From contig CAYWRZ010000006.1 in NCBI GenBank assembly GCA_964460845.1, forward strand, positions 1 to 64,000: a DNA stretch of 64,000 bases. Direction: 5' to 3'. The notes beneath the pieces are model-generated. The model was not told the origin of the DNA. It searched no databases and saw only the letters and a list, made by a program, of their open reading frames with translations. The position numbers were made by a program, and so were the translations under genes. This DNA is from CAYWRZ01 sp964460845 (GTDB lineage Bacteria > Bacteroidota > Bacteroidia > Flavobacteriales_D > UBA2798). Of this stretch, positions 1 through 8,071 are shown one piece after another (within the stretch, counting starts at the first letter, position 1; every line of letters begins with the position of its first letter).

Positions 1-170
1 TTAGCAGCAGCTTTTTTGGGAGCGGCTTTCTTAACAGCGGGTTTTTTAGGAGCAGCTTTTTTAGCCGCAGCCTTTTTGGGAGCTGCTGCCTTTTTCTTCG
101 CAGCAGGTTTTTTGGCGGCAGGCTTCGCTGATGCAGCGGAGGTTGCCTTTTTCTTGGTTGCTTTTGCCAT
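1..170 (-). CDS. Histone H1-like Lys/Ala/Pro-rich DNA-binding protein (C-terminus cut off)
   Basis: The 56 visible codons start at an ATG (168-170) and read MAKATKKKATSAASAKPAAK, then continue with AAKK, APKK and KKPA repeats until the window edge. The frame is still open there, so the C-terminus is missing. Composition is almost only Lys, Ala and Pro. This matches the bacterial histone H1-like (Hc1-type) proteins common in Bacteroidota, which bind DNA without sequence specificity and are thought to compact the nucleoid. There is no globular domain in what can be seen. It lies 66 bp downstream of trmH on the same strand. Such sequences arise easily from low complexity, but the clean start and strictly basic repeat make a real gene likely. 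Confidence 0.8.
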   Translation of the reverse strand, partial: MAKATKKKATSAASAKPAAKKPAAKKKAAAPKKAAAKKAAPKKPAVKKAAPKKAAA

Positions 171-236
171 GATGTTTAGATTAAAGATTGATGATGTAAA
201 TTTATGACAAGGATAATTCAATACCTATATAAAGGG

Positions 237-914
237 TTATTTTTTTCCACTATGCTTTGTGTAAAACTCTGCCTCAAGTAAGTCGTATCGCTTCACCACT
301 TTTTTCATCCATTGCAAACGCAATTCGTCTTGCTCTTCTTCGTGCAATTGCCACGCATAATTTCCTTCGTGCATTCGTCGTACCAGCGTGCTTAGCACAA
401 TAGCCGCCGATACCGAAATGTTATAGCTTTCGGTAAAACCGAACATCGGAATTTTCACGAACGCATCGGCTTGCGCAAGCGCAGTATCCGATAAGCCGTC
501 GCCTTCGGTACCAAAGAGCAAAGCCGTTTTCTGATCGAGCGGCAAAGTATCGGGCGTGTAGTTGTCGCGGTGCGGACTGGTAGCCACGATTCGGTATCCC
601 TGCGCTTTCAGTTTCTGCAAACAATCGAGCGTATTGTTTTCGGCTTTTCGGTATTTGTAAAGGCGTATCCATTTCGACGAGCCTACTACCACATCAGGAT
701 TCAAGGCATAGCGATTTTTGTCTTCGATAATGTGCGTATCCTGTATGCCGAGGCATTCGTTGGTGCGAAGTACGGCGCTTGCATTTTGGGGCTGAAAAAT
801 ATCTTCTAACACTACCGTCAGATAACGGGTACGGTATTGCAGCACTTCTTCAAAACGGCTGAGCTTATGCTCGGAGATAAACTGGGAAAGGAAACGGGCC
901 AATTCTTTTTGCAT
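237..914 (-). CDS. trmH: TrmH-like SpoU-family tRNA (guanosine-2'-O-)-methyltransferase
   Basis: 225 aa from the ATG at 912-914, close to the 229 aa of E. coli TrmH, which 2'-O-methylates G18 of tRNA using SAM. The three SPOUT/SpoU motifs are present: NASAVLRTNECLG (motif 1, with N and R), LLFGTEGDGLS (motif 2) and IPMFGFTESYNISVSAA (motif 3). These form the knotted SAM site. The open frame extends about 80 codons upstream, but that part is low-quality, runs into the divergent gene at 1087 and lacks any family similarity, so the internal ATG was chosen. A near-match to the -7 box (TATCTTTC) lies about 40 bp upstream. Assignment to TrmH rather than an rRNA SpoU enzyme rests on length and the IPMFGF motif. 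Confidence 0.85.
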   Translation of the reverse strand: MQKELARFLSQFISEHKLSRFEEVLQYRTRYLTVVLEDIFQPQNASAVLRTNECLGIQDTHIIEDKNRYALNPDVVVGSSKWIRLYKYRKAENNTLDCLQKLKAQGYRIVATSPHRDNYTPDTLPLDQKTALLFGTEGDGLSDTALAQADAFVKIPMFGFTESYNISVSAAIVLSTLVRRMHEGNYAWQLHEEEQDELRLQWMKKVVKRYDLLEAEFYTKHSGKK

Positions 915-1086
915 GAGACTGAAATGAAAACCAAGTGCGAAAGATACGAATAGCTTTCGGGACTGGCGGTGTGAAAACGGTGGCAGGAATTTTTCTACCA
1001 GATACGGTTCTTTATTTTTTGAAAAAAAAAAGCGGATTCTGCTGAACCTTTCAGAAAGCTGCGTGTACAGCACCAAAAATGACCGT

Positions 1087-3252
1087 ATGAAAAAGCCTGT
1101 TTTTACTCTTTTCCTGTGCCTGCTCTCTTTTCTGGCAACTGCACAGATGGCCATCACTTCCGAAAGGTGGGATCAACGACAGATAAGCCTCAACGGCCGG
1201 CCACAGATCGGCGTGCAAAACGCTTACGAAGTACTGTCCATTTCGGTCGATGCGGTCATCAAGGATCAGATCGCCGAGGTATCCGTTACGCAACGAATTT
1301 ACAACCCGGGCAACACGGCGCTTGAGGTCGAAATTTTCTTTCCGCTCCCCAATCAGGGCATCGTGCAGAATTTTATGATGATGGTCAATGGGCAGGAAAT
1401 ACCCGGAAAACTCATGAAACAGGAAGAAGCCCGTTCCATTTACGAAGAAATCGTTCGGCGCAAACGCGACCCGGCGCTGATGGAATACGTAGGCTACGGT
1501 CTTTTTAAAACCAGCGTATTTCCCATAGCCATAGGCGAAGAACGCGACATCACGGTACGTTATACGCAGATCTGCGACCGGCACCTGAATCACATTAATT
1601 TCACCTACCCCTTCGGTACGCAAAAATTTTCGGCCAAGGCCCTGCGTTCCGTTTCGCTAAAAGCACGCATTGAATCCTCTTACGACATCAAGTCCATTTA
1701 CAGCCCGAGCGACGAAATCTCGGTTCAACGTCAGGGCGAACGGAAAGCATTGGTCAAAATGGAAAAAAGCTACGTGCTGCCTACTTCCGATTTTAAGCTG
1801 GTGCTTAGTGCCGGCAATGGCGATGTAGGTGCTTCATTGCTCAGCTATAAAGCCGAAGCGACAAAACCCGGATACTTCATGCTGCTGGCCAGTCCGGCAG
1901 TAGATGAAAACATAAAACAGTCGGCCAAAACCGTAATTTTCGTACTCGACCGTAGCGGCTCTATGGCCGGAAAAAAAATGGAGCAATCTCGCAAAGCACT
2001 TTCGTTTGTGCTCGACAACCTTAACGAAGATGACCTTTATAATATAGTAGCGTATGACGATCGGGTCGAAACGTTCAAACCCGAGCTGGAACGTTATAAC
2101 CGCAAATCGAATGAGGAGGCGCAATATTTTGTGCAGGGCATTTCGGCAGGAGGCGGCACCAACATCCAAAAGGCTTTGGTTACCGCGATGGAAATGCTGA
2201 AAGACGACAAACGTCCTTCGTACATTATTTTTCTTACCGACGGACAGCCCACCACCGGCTCGCTCAACGAAATGGACATCGCCCGCGACTGTGCGGGATC
2301 CAACAAAGTAAAAGCACGGGTCTTTGCCTTTGGCGTGGGTAACGATGTCAACGCCCGACTGCTCGACCGTATCAGCTCTCAAAACAACGGCATAAGCGAG
2401 TACGTGCAGCCCGGCGAAGACATCGAAGCTTCGGTAGGCCGCCTGTATTCTCACATCAGCAGTCCGGTGCTAACCGACATCCGCATCAGCTTCGGAAAAG
2501 GTCATATCCAAAGTACCTATCCTGAAGTTTTACCCGACCTGTATAAAGGCGGACAAATTACCTGGGTAGGCAAATATTCGCAGACAGGTGCCACTACAGT
2601 AACGATCACCGGCAAGCAAAACGGGGTAGAAAAAACCTATTCTTTCCCCGTAGAATTCGCTTCGCATACCGCCTCTTCGACACACGATTACCTTGAAAAA
2701 ATATGGGCTTCGCGCCGGATCGGACACCTGATTAATCAGATAGACCTGCACGGACAAAACGAAGAGCTGGTCAACGAGTTGGTTAACCTTAGCAAGCAAT
2801 ATGGCATTCTCACTCCCTACACCGCTTTCCTCGCCCGTGAAGATGTAGATCTGAATAACCTGAGCGAAAACATCAAAGAAACCCGTACACACCTGCGCGA
2901 GCTGGATAAGGTACAGGGCGAAGAGGCCAATATGCAACGCGCCTATAAAGCCGATATGGCGATGAACGACAAAGCGGAATCCGAAAACATTGCTGTGAAT
3001 ATGAGTGGCAAAAAAGAAAAAGTGAACAATGTGCGCAATGTAGGCAATGTCACCTTCTACAACCGTAACAACCAATGGATCCAGGCCGACATCAGCAAAG
3101 AAGAAGAGAAAAAAGCCATACAGATTGACCGTTACAGCCAGGAATATTTCGAATTGGCCAAAGGGCAGCCGGCCGAATTTAACCGCTACCTCTCGCTCGA
3201 CGAAGACGTGCTGGTAAGACTTAACGGTAGGGTATATAACATCCGGAAATGA
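1087..3252 (+). CDS. Exported VIT and VWA domain protein (inter-alpha-trypsin inhibitor-like)
   Basis: 721 aa. The start is placed at the ATG that begins the signal peptide (MKKPVFTLFLCLLSFLATAQ) rather than eight codons upstream. A VIT domain covers roughly residues 35-165, including IYNPGNTALEVEIFFPLP and the EARSIYEEIVRRKRDPALMEY segment typical of the family. A VWA domain follows at about 280-445 with a complete MIDAS metal site: DRSGS near 288, the GGTNIQ threonine, and the aspartate in FLTDGQPT. The C-terminal third is charged and of unknown fold. Such proteins are secreted or surface proteins thought to bind other proteins through the metal site. Divergent from trmH. The partner is unknown. 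Confidence 0.85.
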   Translation: MKKPVFTLFLCLLSFLATAQMAITSERWDQRQISLNGRPQIGVQNAYEVLSISVDAVIKDQIAEVSVTQRIYNPGNTALEVEIFFPLPNQGIVQNFMMMVNGQEIPGKLMKQEEARSIYEEIVRRKRDPALMEYVGYGLFKTSVFPIAIGEERDITVRYTQICDRHLNHINFTYPFGTQKFSAKALRSVSLKARIESSYDIKSIYSPSDEISVQRQGERKALVKMEKSYVLPTSDFKLVLSAGNGDVGASLLSYKAEATKPGYFMLLASPAVDENIKQSAKTVIFVLDRSGSMAGKKMEQSRKALSFVLDNLNEDDLYNIVAYDDRVETFKPELERYNRKSNEEAQYFVQGISAGGGTNIQKALVTAMEMLKDDKRPSYIIFLTDGQPTTGSLNEMDIARDCAGSNKVKARVFAFGVGNDVNARLLDRISSQNNGISEYVQPGEDIEASVGRLYSHISSPVLTDIRISFGKGHIQSTYPEVLPDLYKGGQITWVGKYSQTGATTVTITGKQNGVEKTYSFPVEFASHTASSTHDYLEKIWASRRIGHLINQIDLHGQNEELVNELVNLSKQYGILTPYTAFLAREDVDLNNLSENIKETRTHLRELDKVQGEEANMQRAYKADMAMNDKAESENIAVNMSGKKEKVNNVRNVGNVTFYNRNNQWIQADISKEEEKKAIQIDRYSQEYFELAKGQPAEFNRYLSLDEDVLVRLNGRVYNIRK

Positions 3253-3260
3253 TTTTCCCC

Positions 3261-3286
3261 GGTGGCTTCGGCTTCGCTCAGCCACC
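3261..3286. repeat. REP-like palindrome, inverted copy
   Basis: A 26-bp imperfect palindrome with GGTGGC and GCCACC arms lies 8 bp after the stop of the VIT/VWA gene. It is the reverse complement of the copies at 3344, 3426, 3508 and 3635. The inner GGCT/AGCC bases can also pair, so it could form a hairpin in RNA and act as a transcript end or processing site. It is not followed by a T-run. Confidence 0.75.
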
Positions 3287-3302
3287 GGGATACCTCCAAA
3301 AA

Positions 3303-3548
3303 ATGACCAAACCCAAAGGCGACTGAAGGGAGCCATACACAAAGGTGGCTGAGCGTAGCCGAAGCCACCGACGATCACCAAAAAACAACCAAACTCAAAG
3401 GCGACTGAAGAGAGCCATACACAAAGGTGGCTGAGCGAAGCCGAATCCACCGACTATCACCAAAAAACAACCAAACTCAAAGGCGACCGAATGGAGCCAT
3501 ACACAAAGGTGGCTGAGCGTAGCCGAAGCCACCGACCTGCCACAAAAA
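3303..3548. repeat. Three tandem 82-bp units, each carrying a REP-like palindrome
   Basis: Three units (3303-3384, 3385-3466, 3467-3548) match nearly base for base at a period of exactly 82 bp. Each contains a GGCGACTGAA or similar segment, the phrase GAGCCATACACAAAGG, and the 26-bp palindrome at 3344-3369, 3426-3451 and 3508-3533. The palindrome loop alternates GCGTAGC and GCGAAGC. The array fills almost the whole 306-bp space between the VIT/VWA gene and the SIMPL gene; no gene is seen in it. No variable spacers are present, so it is not a CRISPR array. Confidence 0.9.
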
Positions 3549-3558
3549 AACAAAAACC

Positions 3559-4401
3559 ATGAGCACTAAGCGTAATACAAGCCAAAAGCAAATGAACGAA
3601 GCCTTCAAAAGGGAACTGAGCATTTCTCAAACAAGGTGGCTGAGCGCAGCCGAAGCCACCGGGATATTCCTTAAAAAGCCACTACTCACCCTCGTTTTTC
3701 TACTAACCACCATGCTCTCTTTCGGGCAAGCCCAAACGCTTACCGCCGAAGAGCGTCCCTACATCGAAGTAACGGGTACGGCCGAAAAAGAGGTGATTCC
3801 CGACGAGCTATATCTCCGTATTGTGATCCGTGAACGCTACGTACAAAAAACCAAAATCACTGTCGAAGAGCAGGAAGAAAAGCTCAAAGCAGCGATAAAA
3901 GCAATAGGGATACAGACCGAAAACCTGTACCTGACCAATGCCAATGCCGACTATGTGAAGATAAGTCGGCAGAAAAAAGACGTGCTGACCCGGAAAGATT
4001 ATACCCTAAAAGTAAACGACGCTCCGACGCTGGGAAAAGTATTTCAAGAACTCGAAAAGCTCGAAATCACGGATGCCTTTATTGAAAAAGTCAGCTATTC
4101 AAAAATGGACGAGCTGCGCAAAGAGGTTCACATTCAAGCCATACAGGCTGCCAAAGAAAAAGCAGACTACCTGCTGCAAGCTATTGGCGAAAAAACCGGG
4201 AAGCCCTTGATCATTAAAGAAGAAGACCCTGCGTATGGCACACATTATAATGTAAGAAGCAACGTGGTGTTCGATGAATCCTCTTACGGCACATATTTCG
4301 GAATGGTGGAGGGGAAAAATAAAGAAGATCTCGACGACGAGATTCAGTTCAGGAAAATCAACGTACAGATCAGCATTTACGTGAAGTTTGCCATTCAATA
4401 A
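3559..4401 (+). CDS. SIMPL-domain (DUF541) exported protein with REP-derived N-terminus
   Basis: 280 aa. A hydrophobic signal-like core (PLLTLVFLLTTMLSFGQAQ) lies at about residues 40-58, followed by a SIMPL/YggE-type domain: YIEVTGTAEKEVIPDELYLRI near the start of the mature part, and repeated alpha/beta segments to the end. SIMPL proteins are periplasmic; their biochemical role is unsettled and often linked to oxidative stress. The first 37 residues are odd. Residues 26-35 (RWLSAAEATG) are the translation of a fifth copy of the palindrome found upstream. That leaves a very long n-region before the hydrophobic core. Only two in-frame ATGs exist (3559 and 3592), both upstream of the palindrome, so unless a non-ATG start is used the repeat is translated. 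Confidence 0.85.
   Translation: MSTKRNTSQKQMNEAFKRELSISQTRWLSAAEATGIFLKKPLLTLVFLLTTMLSFGQAQTLTAEERPYIEVTGTAEKEVIPDELYLRIVIRERYVQKTKITVEEQEEKLKAAIKAIGIQTENLYLTNANADYVKISRQKKDVLTRKDYTLKVNDAPTLGKVFQELEKLEITDAFIEKVSYSKMDELRKEVHIQAIQAAKEKADYLLQAIGEKTGKPLIIKEEDPAYGTHYNVRSNVVFDESSYGTYFGMVEGKNKEDLDDEIQFRKINVQISIYVKFAIQ
3635..3660. repeat. REP-like palindrome inside the SIMPL coding sequence
   Basis: A 26-bp copy of the same palindrome, with loop variant GCGCAGC, lies between the start codon and the signal-peptide core of the SIMPL gene. It is in frame and encodes RWLSAAEA. Its flanks do not match the 82-bp unit, so only the palindrome core is shared. Confidence 0.85.
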
Positions 4402-4503
4402 AGTTTCTCATCCGGTGCACAGCCATTTCTCAGAAAAAATAAAAATCTCCTGTTTCTACCTCCTATCTGTTAAGACGGGCTAACCGCATCACCTGTCTTA
4501 TCG

Positions 4504-4546
4504 CTCTCTCCGGGATTCCTGAAAATCTAACCCGGAGGGAGTTTTC
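4504..4546 (+). terminator. Probable Rho-independent terminator after the SIMPL gene
   Basis: An 11-bp stem (CTCTCTCCGGG with CCCGGAGGGAG, one mismatch) and a 16-nt loop are followed by TTTTCTC. It lies 100 bp after the SIMPL stop. On the minus strand there is no T-run after the hairpin, so it fits plus-strand transcripts. Confidence 0.55.
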
Positions 4547-5521
4547 TCAGACCGGCACTTCGGGCAATTCAATACCGTATGCACACCTAAAATGGTGCTC
4601 GGGACAGGCTTTGTAACCATGCAGTCCACAGGGGCGGCACGACAAAGGCTCTTTCGTTTCGACAACAGCCGAACGATCCGACAAAGGGCCGAAACCAAAA
4701 GCAGGTACGGTAGAGCAGAAAAAAGCAGTTACCGGCGCATTCATAGCAGAGGCGATATGCATGGGCGCCGAATCGTTCACGTAATTCATCGCCGCATCAC
4801 GCATCAGGGCTGCCGACTCGAGCAAAGACAATTTCCCGCAAAGATTTTCCACCTCCACCCTGCCCGCTTCTTTCCGAATAAATTCACAAGCCTCTGTATC
4901 GCCGGGAGCCCCCAGCAGGTACACCTTATAGTTAGCCGGAATTTCCCGAATGAGCGCTGTCCATTTTTCGGGCGGAAGCTGTTTGGTAAACCATACCGAA
5001 GTGGGCGCCATGCAGATATAAGAGGTCGTTTTCAGGTGCTGCACCTTCTCTTCCTGCACCGAAGAAGGATAAAGCCGGGGCTTCTCGGGAGAATTGTCGG
5101 TGAGCCTTTCTATCAGTTGCAGGTTGCGTAACGTTTCGTGCAATCCTGATCCTATATCGTGCTTTACTTTATAAGTGTAAGAAAAAGCGAATGGATTTTT
5201 ATCAAAACCTATACGTTGCCCTGCGCCCGAACGCCAGGTCAGAAAACCCGAAGCGGCGAAGCGCTGCAAGTTGATCACCACCTCGTAGTTGCGCTTGCGA
5301 ATCAGGCGCGAAAGCCGAAACAGGTTGGCGTATTTCAGTTTCTTTTTATCCCAAATCAGGAGCTCGTGAAGGAAAGGATGATTTTCGAGAAGATTTTCAT
5401 TGCCCTTACGCACCAATATATCAATTGCCGCATCCGGATAAAAACGGTGCAGCTTTTCGATAACCGGAGTAGCCAGTATCACGTCGCCGATAAAAGCCGT
5501 CTGGATAACAAGAATCCGCAT
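4547..5521 (-). CDS. Glycosyltransferase family 9 (heptosyltransferase-like)
   Basis: 324 aa from the ATG at 5519-5521; the TTG two codons upstream is less likely. The N-terminus MRILVIQTAFIGDVILATP is the usual start of ADP-heptose:LPS heptosyltransferases (GT-B fold). The C-terminal half has the nucleotide-sugar binding segment NYVNDSAPMHIASAMNAPV, with its conserved D, P and H. These enzymes build the inner core of lipopolysaccharide on the cytoplasmic face of the inner membrane. A heptose-phosphate kinase is encoded 8 kb away (13722), which fits heptose use, but the genes are not clustered. The acceptor cannot be told from the sequence. Confidence 0.85.
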   Translation of the reverse strand: MRILVIQTAFIGDVILATPVIEKLHRFYPDAAIDILVRKGNENLLENHPFLHELLIWDKKKLKYANLFRLSRLIRKRNYEVVINLQRFAASGFLTWRSGAGQRIGFDKNPFAFSYTYKVKHDIGSGLHETLRNLQLIERLTDNSPEKPRLYPSSVQEEKVQHLKTTSYICMAPTSVWFTKQLPPEKWTALIREIPANYKVYLLGAPGDTEACEFIRKEAGRVEVENLCGKLSLLESAALMRDAAMNYVNDSAPMHIASAMNAPVTAFFCSTVPAFGFGPLSDRSAVVETKEPLSCRPCGLHGYKACPEHHFRCAYGIELPEVPV

Positions 5522-5582
5522 GCGCAAGGTTAAAAAGGCGACACTAAGTTAGCGTTTTATTCGGTGTACGCGAGCAAACGCT

Positions 5583-6905
5583 TCAGTCTTCGAGCTGGAG
5601 AAATCCGCCCGTAAGACGGGTAAGCTCGGTATGAGCGCTCATCAATTGATAAGCCGCTTCGAGCCGCATCATGGCCGAATTAAGAAAAGCAAGCTGTACA
5701 TCGCGGAAATTAAAGGCATTGATGCTACCTCTTTCAAAACGCTCTTGCGCCAGCTTCATGTTGTACTCGGCCGAAAGGTAGGCTTCGTGCGTAAGCTGAA
5801 GAATAGCCATACGCGCCATGTAGAGCTCATACACATGCACAAGCTGATTTTTGACCACAAATACCTGCTCGTTGTAGCTCGTTTCAGCAATTTTCTGCTG
5901 TATGCGGGCATTTTGTATCGCCCGGCGCGTACGCCCTCCGTTAAAGAGGTTAAAGCTTATCGTAAAGTTACCGTAATAGGTCAGGTTGGATCCGTAACGG
6001 GTATCGTCGGCCCGCTGGAAATGGATTTGGTTAAAAGCCTGACTGGCGCCTAATGCGAAAGAAACCACCGGGTACATATAGCTTTGCTGTAAGCCCACTT
6101 CGTTGCGTTGCAGCTCCAGGTTGATGTACTGGTTAAGTATATTCGTATTGCTTTTGAAAGCCTTTTCGCGCAACGAATCGAGGTTGTAACGTTCGGCTAA
6201 GGGTTCGAGAAAGTCGGTGAAATTATATTCTTTTTCCACTTCCTCGGCCATGAGCAGATTCAGGTTACGCACCGCGTTGCGATAGGCAAGATCCTGCAAC
6301 AGGTAGTTGGCCGTATCGCTGAGAAACGCATTTTTCATCTGCAGCACATCGAATGTGGAAACCGAACCCAGCCCTTTCCGCTGTTCGTACAGCGTGTATT
6401 TATCTTTCGAAAGTGTGGTCAAATCACGCAGCACATCGCGCTTTTCGCGTTGCAGCACCGCCTCGTAATAGGCCAGCACAATCGACTGAATGGTATTTTC
6501 AATCACCAACATGGCATTGCCCTCGCTTTGTGCCTGAAGCAGGGCCAGCATCTGCTTGGTGACATTTACCCTAAAACCGCCGAACAGCATCCAGTTAAGC
6601 TCTGCATTACCCGTAATACCATTGGTAAAAATACGATCACGGATAAACGAAGTAGGGTTATTGGTCTGGTCGTTAAGCGTATTGTTCTGCAAAATTTGCA
6701 GGCTGATCGAGGGATAGCGCCCCGCCTCTCCCCAAGAGTTATTGTTACGTGCAATGGCCACTTCATCCTGCACCATGCGCACCTGAAAATTTTTCTGCAG
6801 TGCGATACGAATGGCCCCTTCGAGCGAAAGATTCTCCTGTGCATGCACCTGCAAACCTATGCCTGCTCCCAACACCAACAGTGTCCTTTTGATCCAGTTT
6901 TTCAT
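5583..6905 (-). CDS. TolC-family outer membrane efflux protein
   Basis: 440 aa from the ATG at 6903-6905, chosen because it begins a signal peptide (MKNWIKRTLLVLGAGIGLQVHAQ). The mature protein starts ENLSLEGAIRIALQKNFQV, the usual opening of TolC-like proteins. It has two repeats of long amphipathic helices with beta segments such as GNAELNWMLFGGFRVN and YGNFTISFNLFNGGRTRRAI at equivalent places in each half. The family forms trimeric channels across the outer membrane for RND pumps or type I secretion. No adaptor or inner-membrane pump is adjacent, so the substrate is unknown. A consensus -7 box (minus-strand TACCTTTG, 6961-6968) lies about 55 bp upstream of the start. Confidence 0.9.
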   Translation of the reverse strand: MKNWIKRTLLVLGAGIGLQVHAQENLSLEGAIRIALQKNFQVRMVQDEVAIARNNNSWGEAGRYPSISLQILQNNTLNDQTNNPTSFIRDRIFTNGITGNAELNWMLFGGFRVNVTKQMLALLQAQSEGNAMLVIENTIQSIVLAYYEAVLQREKRDVLRDLTTLSKDKYTLYEQRKGLGSVSTFDVLQMKNAFLSDTANYLLQDLAYRNAVRNLNLLMAEEVEKEYNFTDFLEPLAERYNLDSLREKAFKSNTNILNQYINLELQRNEVGLQQSYMYPVVSFALGASQAFNQIHFQRADDTRYGSNLTYYGNFTISFNLFNGGRTRRAIQNARIQQKIAETSYNEQVFVVKNQLVHVYELYMARMAILQLTHEAYLSAEYNMKLAQERFERGSINAFNFRDVQLAFLNSAMMRLEAAYQLMSAHTELTRLTGGFLQLED

Positions 6906-6960
6906 TCCGGCGCTTTTTTGAATACATGCGGGACGTTGCCCCATCGGGGCGAAACACCTG

Positions 6961-6968
6961 CAAAGGTA
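6961..6968 (-). promoter_or_regulatory. Bacteroidota -7 promoter box upstream of the TolC-like gene
   Basis: Minus-strand TACCTTTG matches TAnnTTTG. No TTTG lies at the expected 19-bp distance, so only the -7 half is supported. The same octamer recurs upstream of 18294, nuoA and 60716. Confidence 0.45.
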
Positions 6969-7197
6969 ATATCCGAAAACGAGAAACTTCAGTTTTCCAT
7001 AAAATAGTTGTGCATACATCGGTTAACCTGCCACACGAAGGGCTTTACCGTATTGTATTTTCTTTTTCAGCGTCGGTAAGTATGAAAAAATCATTTCGCT
7101 AAGGTTAATAACTTTGTTGAAAATGGCGCTGAAGTGGGAAAAGGGATAGCTCTTGTTGTAACTAACTTTGTTTCAACTGAAAACCGGAGTATATAAA

Positions 7198-7749
7198 ATG
7201 CTTTCGTTGCTAACCCGCTTATCGAAGAAAAAAATTACGGAGGAGAAGCTCGCCAATGCTTTCGTAAACTCGGTAGTTGACAGTGTACAGCGCGGGTTTC
7301 CGGAAGTAGCCGGACTTATCAACGAGGATCCGGATTTTGAAAAATCTCCGGGTATAGCCAGTCACGACGATGAACAGTTTCTCTTAATTGTGCTGGTAGG
7401 TAATATTCGCTTGCTCTCCGAAAATTTTGATCCGCAGTTTGAAGATGCCGTTAAAGAAAAGGTGATCGAAAAATGTGCGGTAGTATTCGGAATGGAAACC
7501 GCCCAGTTTCAAGCTACATATAGAGAATACTGCGATTTTATGAACCGCGTGAACCATCCTTCCAAAAACGTGCTTTACGGCATGACACGCGCGCTGTTCT
7601 ATAAATACAACCTCAATCACTATCAGGCCGGCTATTTCCGTACACTCAACACTCCCAATCCCATTTTCCTGAAAAGGATGAACGAGGTGATGCAGAATTT
7701 CATTTGGAACTGGCCTTCCTTTTTTGAGCGCTATAAAATCGTGCTCTGA
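7198..7749 (+). CDS. Conserved protein of unknown function
   Basis: 183 aa from the ATG at 7198. A TTG ten codons upstream also opens the frame but overlaps a TAACTTTG box. I do not recognise a domain with a named function. The protein looks soluble, mostly helical and acidic, without signal peptide or membrane segment. Its C-terminal part is rich in aromatic residues (FIWNWPSFFERYKIVL). Two TAACTTTG boxes (7109-7116 and 7163-7170) upstream match the -7 consensus. It is a single-gene unit closed by a good terminator. It is probably a Bacteroidota-specific cytoplasmic protein. Confidence 0.7.
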   Translation: MLSLLTRLSKKKITEEKLANAFVNSVVDSVQRGFPEVAGLINEDPDFEKSPGIASHDDEQFLLIVLVGNIRLLSENFDPQFEDAVKEKVIEKCAVVFGMETAQFQATYREYCDFMNRVNHPSKNVLYGMTRALFYKYNLNHYQAGYFRTLNTPNPIFLKRMNEVMQNFIWNWPSFFERYKIVL

Positions 7750-7768
7750 TATTCCTTGTCCTGTCTGC

Positions 7769-7801
7769 ATCTCCCGGCATTTATCATCGGGAGATTTTTT
7801 T
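7769..7801 (+). terminator. Rho-independent terminator
   Basis: Perfect 8-bp stem (ATCTCCCG with CGGGAGAT), an 11-nt loop, then seven T. It lies 20 bp after the stop of the preceding gene. Confidence 0.85.
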
Positions 7802-7990
7802 GACGCATACCGTGTTTGCCTGATTTTCGCGGTATAGTCTTTTATCCGCAAAGCACTATTTAATCCTGTGTGAAAAATAAAATTCTGTCTTTCAGCGCTT
7901 TTGTTTTTTGAGGTGTTAAATTTTCACACTCGCTTTTGTCCGTAATTTATTTTTCCGTAAATATGTAAGCCGCGTTATTTATCGCAAGGC

Positions 7991-8048
7991 TTATTTGTTA
8001 TCCTTATTTGTTATCCTTATTTGTTATCCTTATTTGTTATCCTTATTT
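7991..8048. repeat. 13-bp tandem repeat, four perfect copies plus a partial fifth
   Basis: The unit TTATTTGTTATCC occurs at 7991, 8004, 8017 and 8030 without mismatch, then TTATTT at 8043. It ends about 24 bp before the start of the first gene of the six-cysteine paralogue operon. Each unit contains TTTG, part of the promoter consensus, but no complete TAnnTTTG. The rest of the 322-bp gap (7750-8071) holds the terminator above and AT-rich DNA with no gene. Confidence 0.95.
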
Positions 8049-8071
8049 ATTTCACTTTATTCCGGTAGCGT

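Noticed and set aside
3303..3548. CRISPR-like array of repeats with constant spacing
   Set aside because: The whole 82-bp unit is conserved, including the part that would be spacer. The palindrome also occurs outside the array, and no cas gene is present.
7991..8048. Short CRISPR or integrase attachment site
   Set aside because: A simple 13-bp head-to-tail repeat without spacers or an integrase; a tandem repeat explains it fully.
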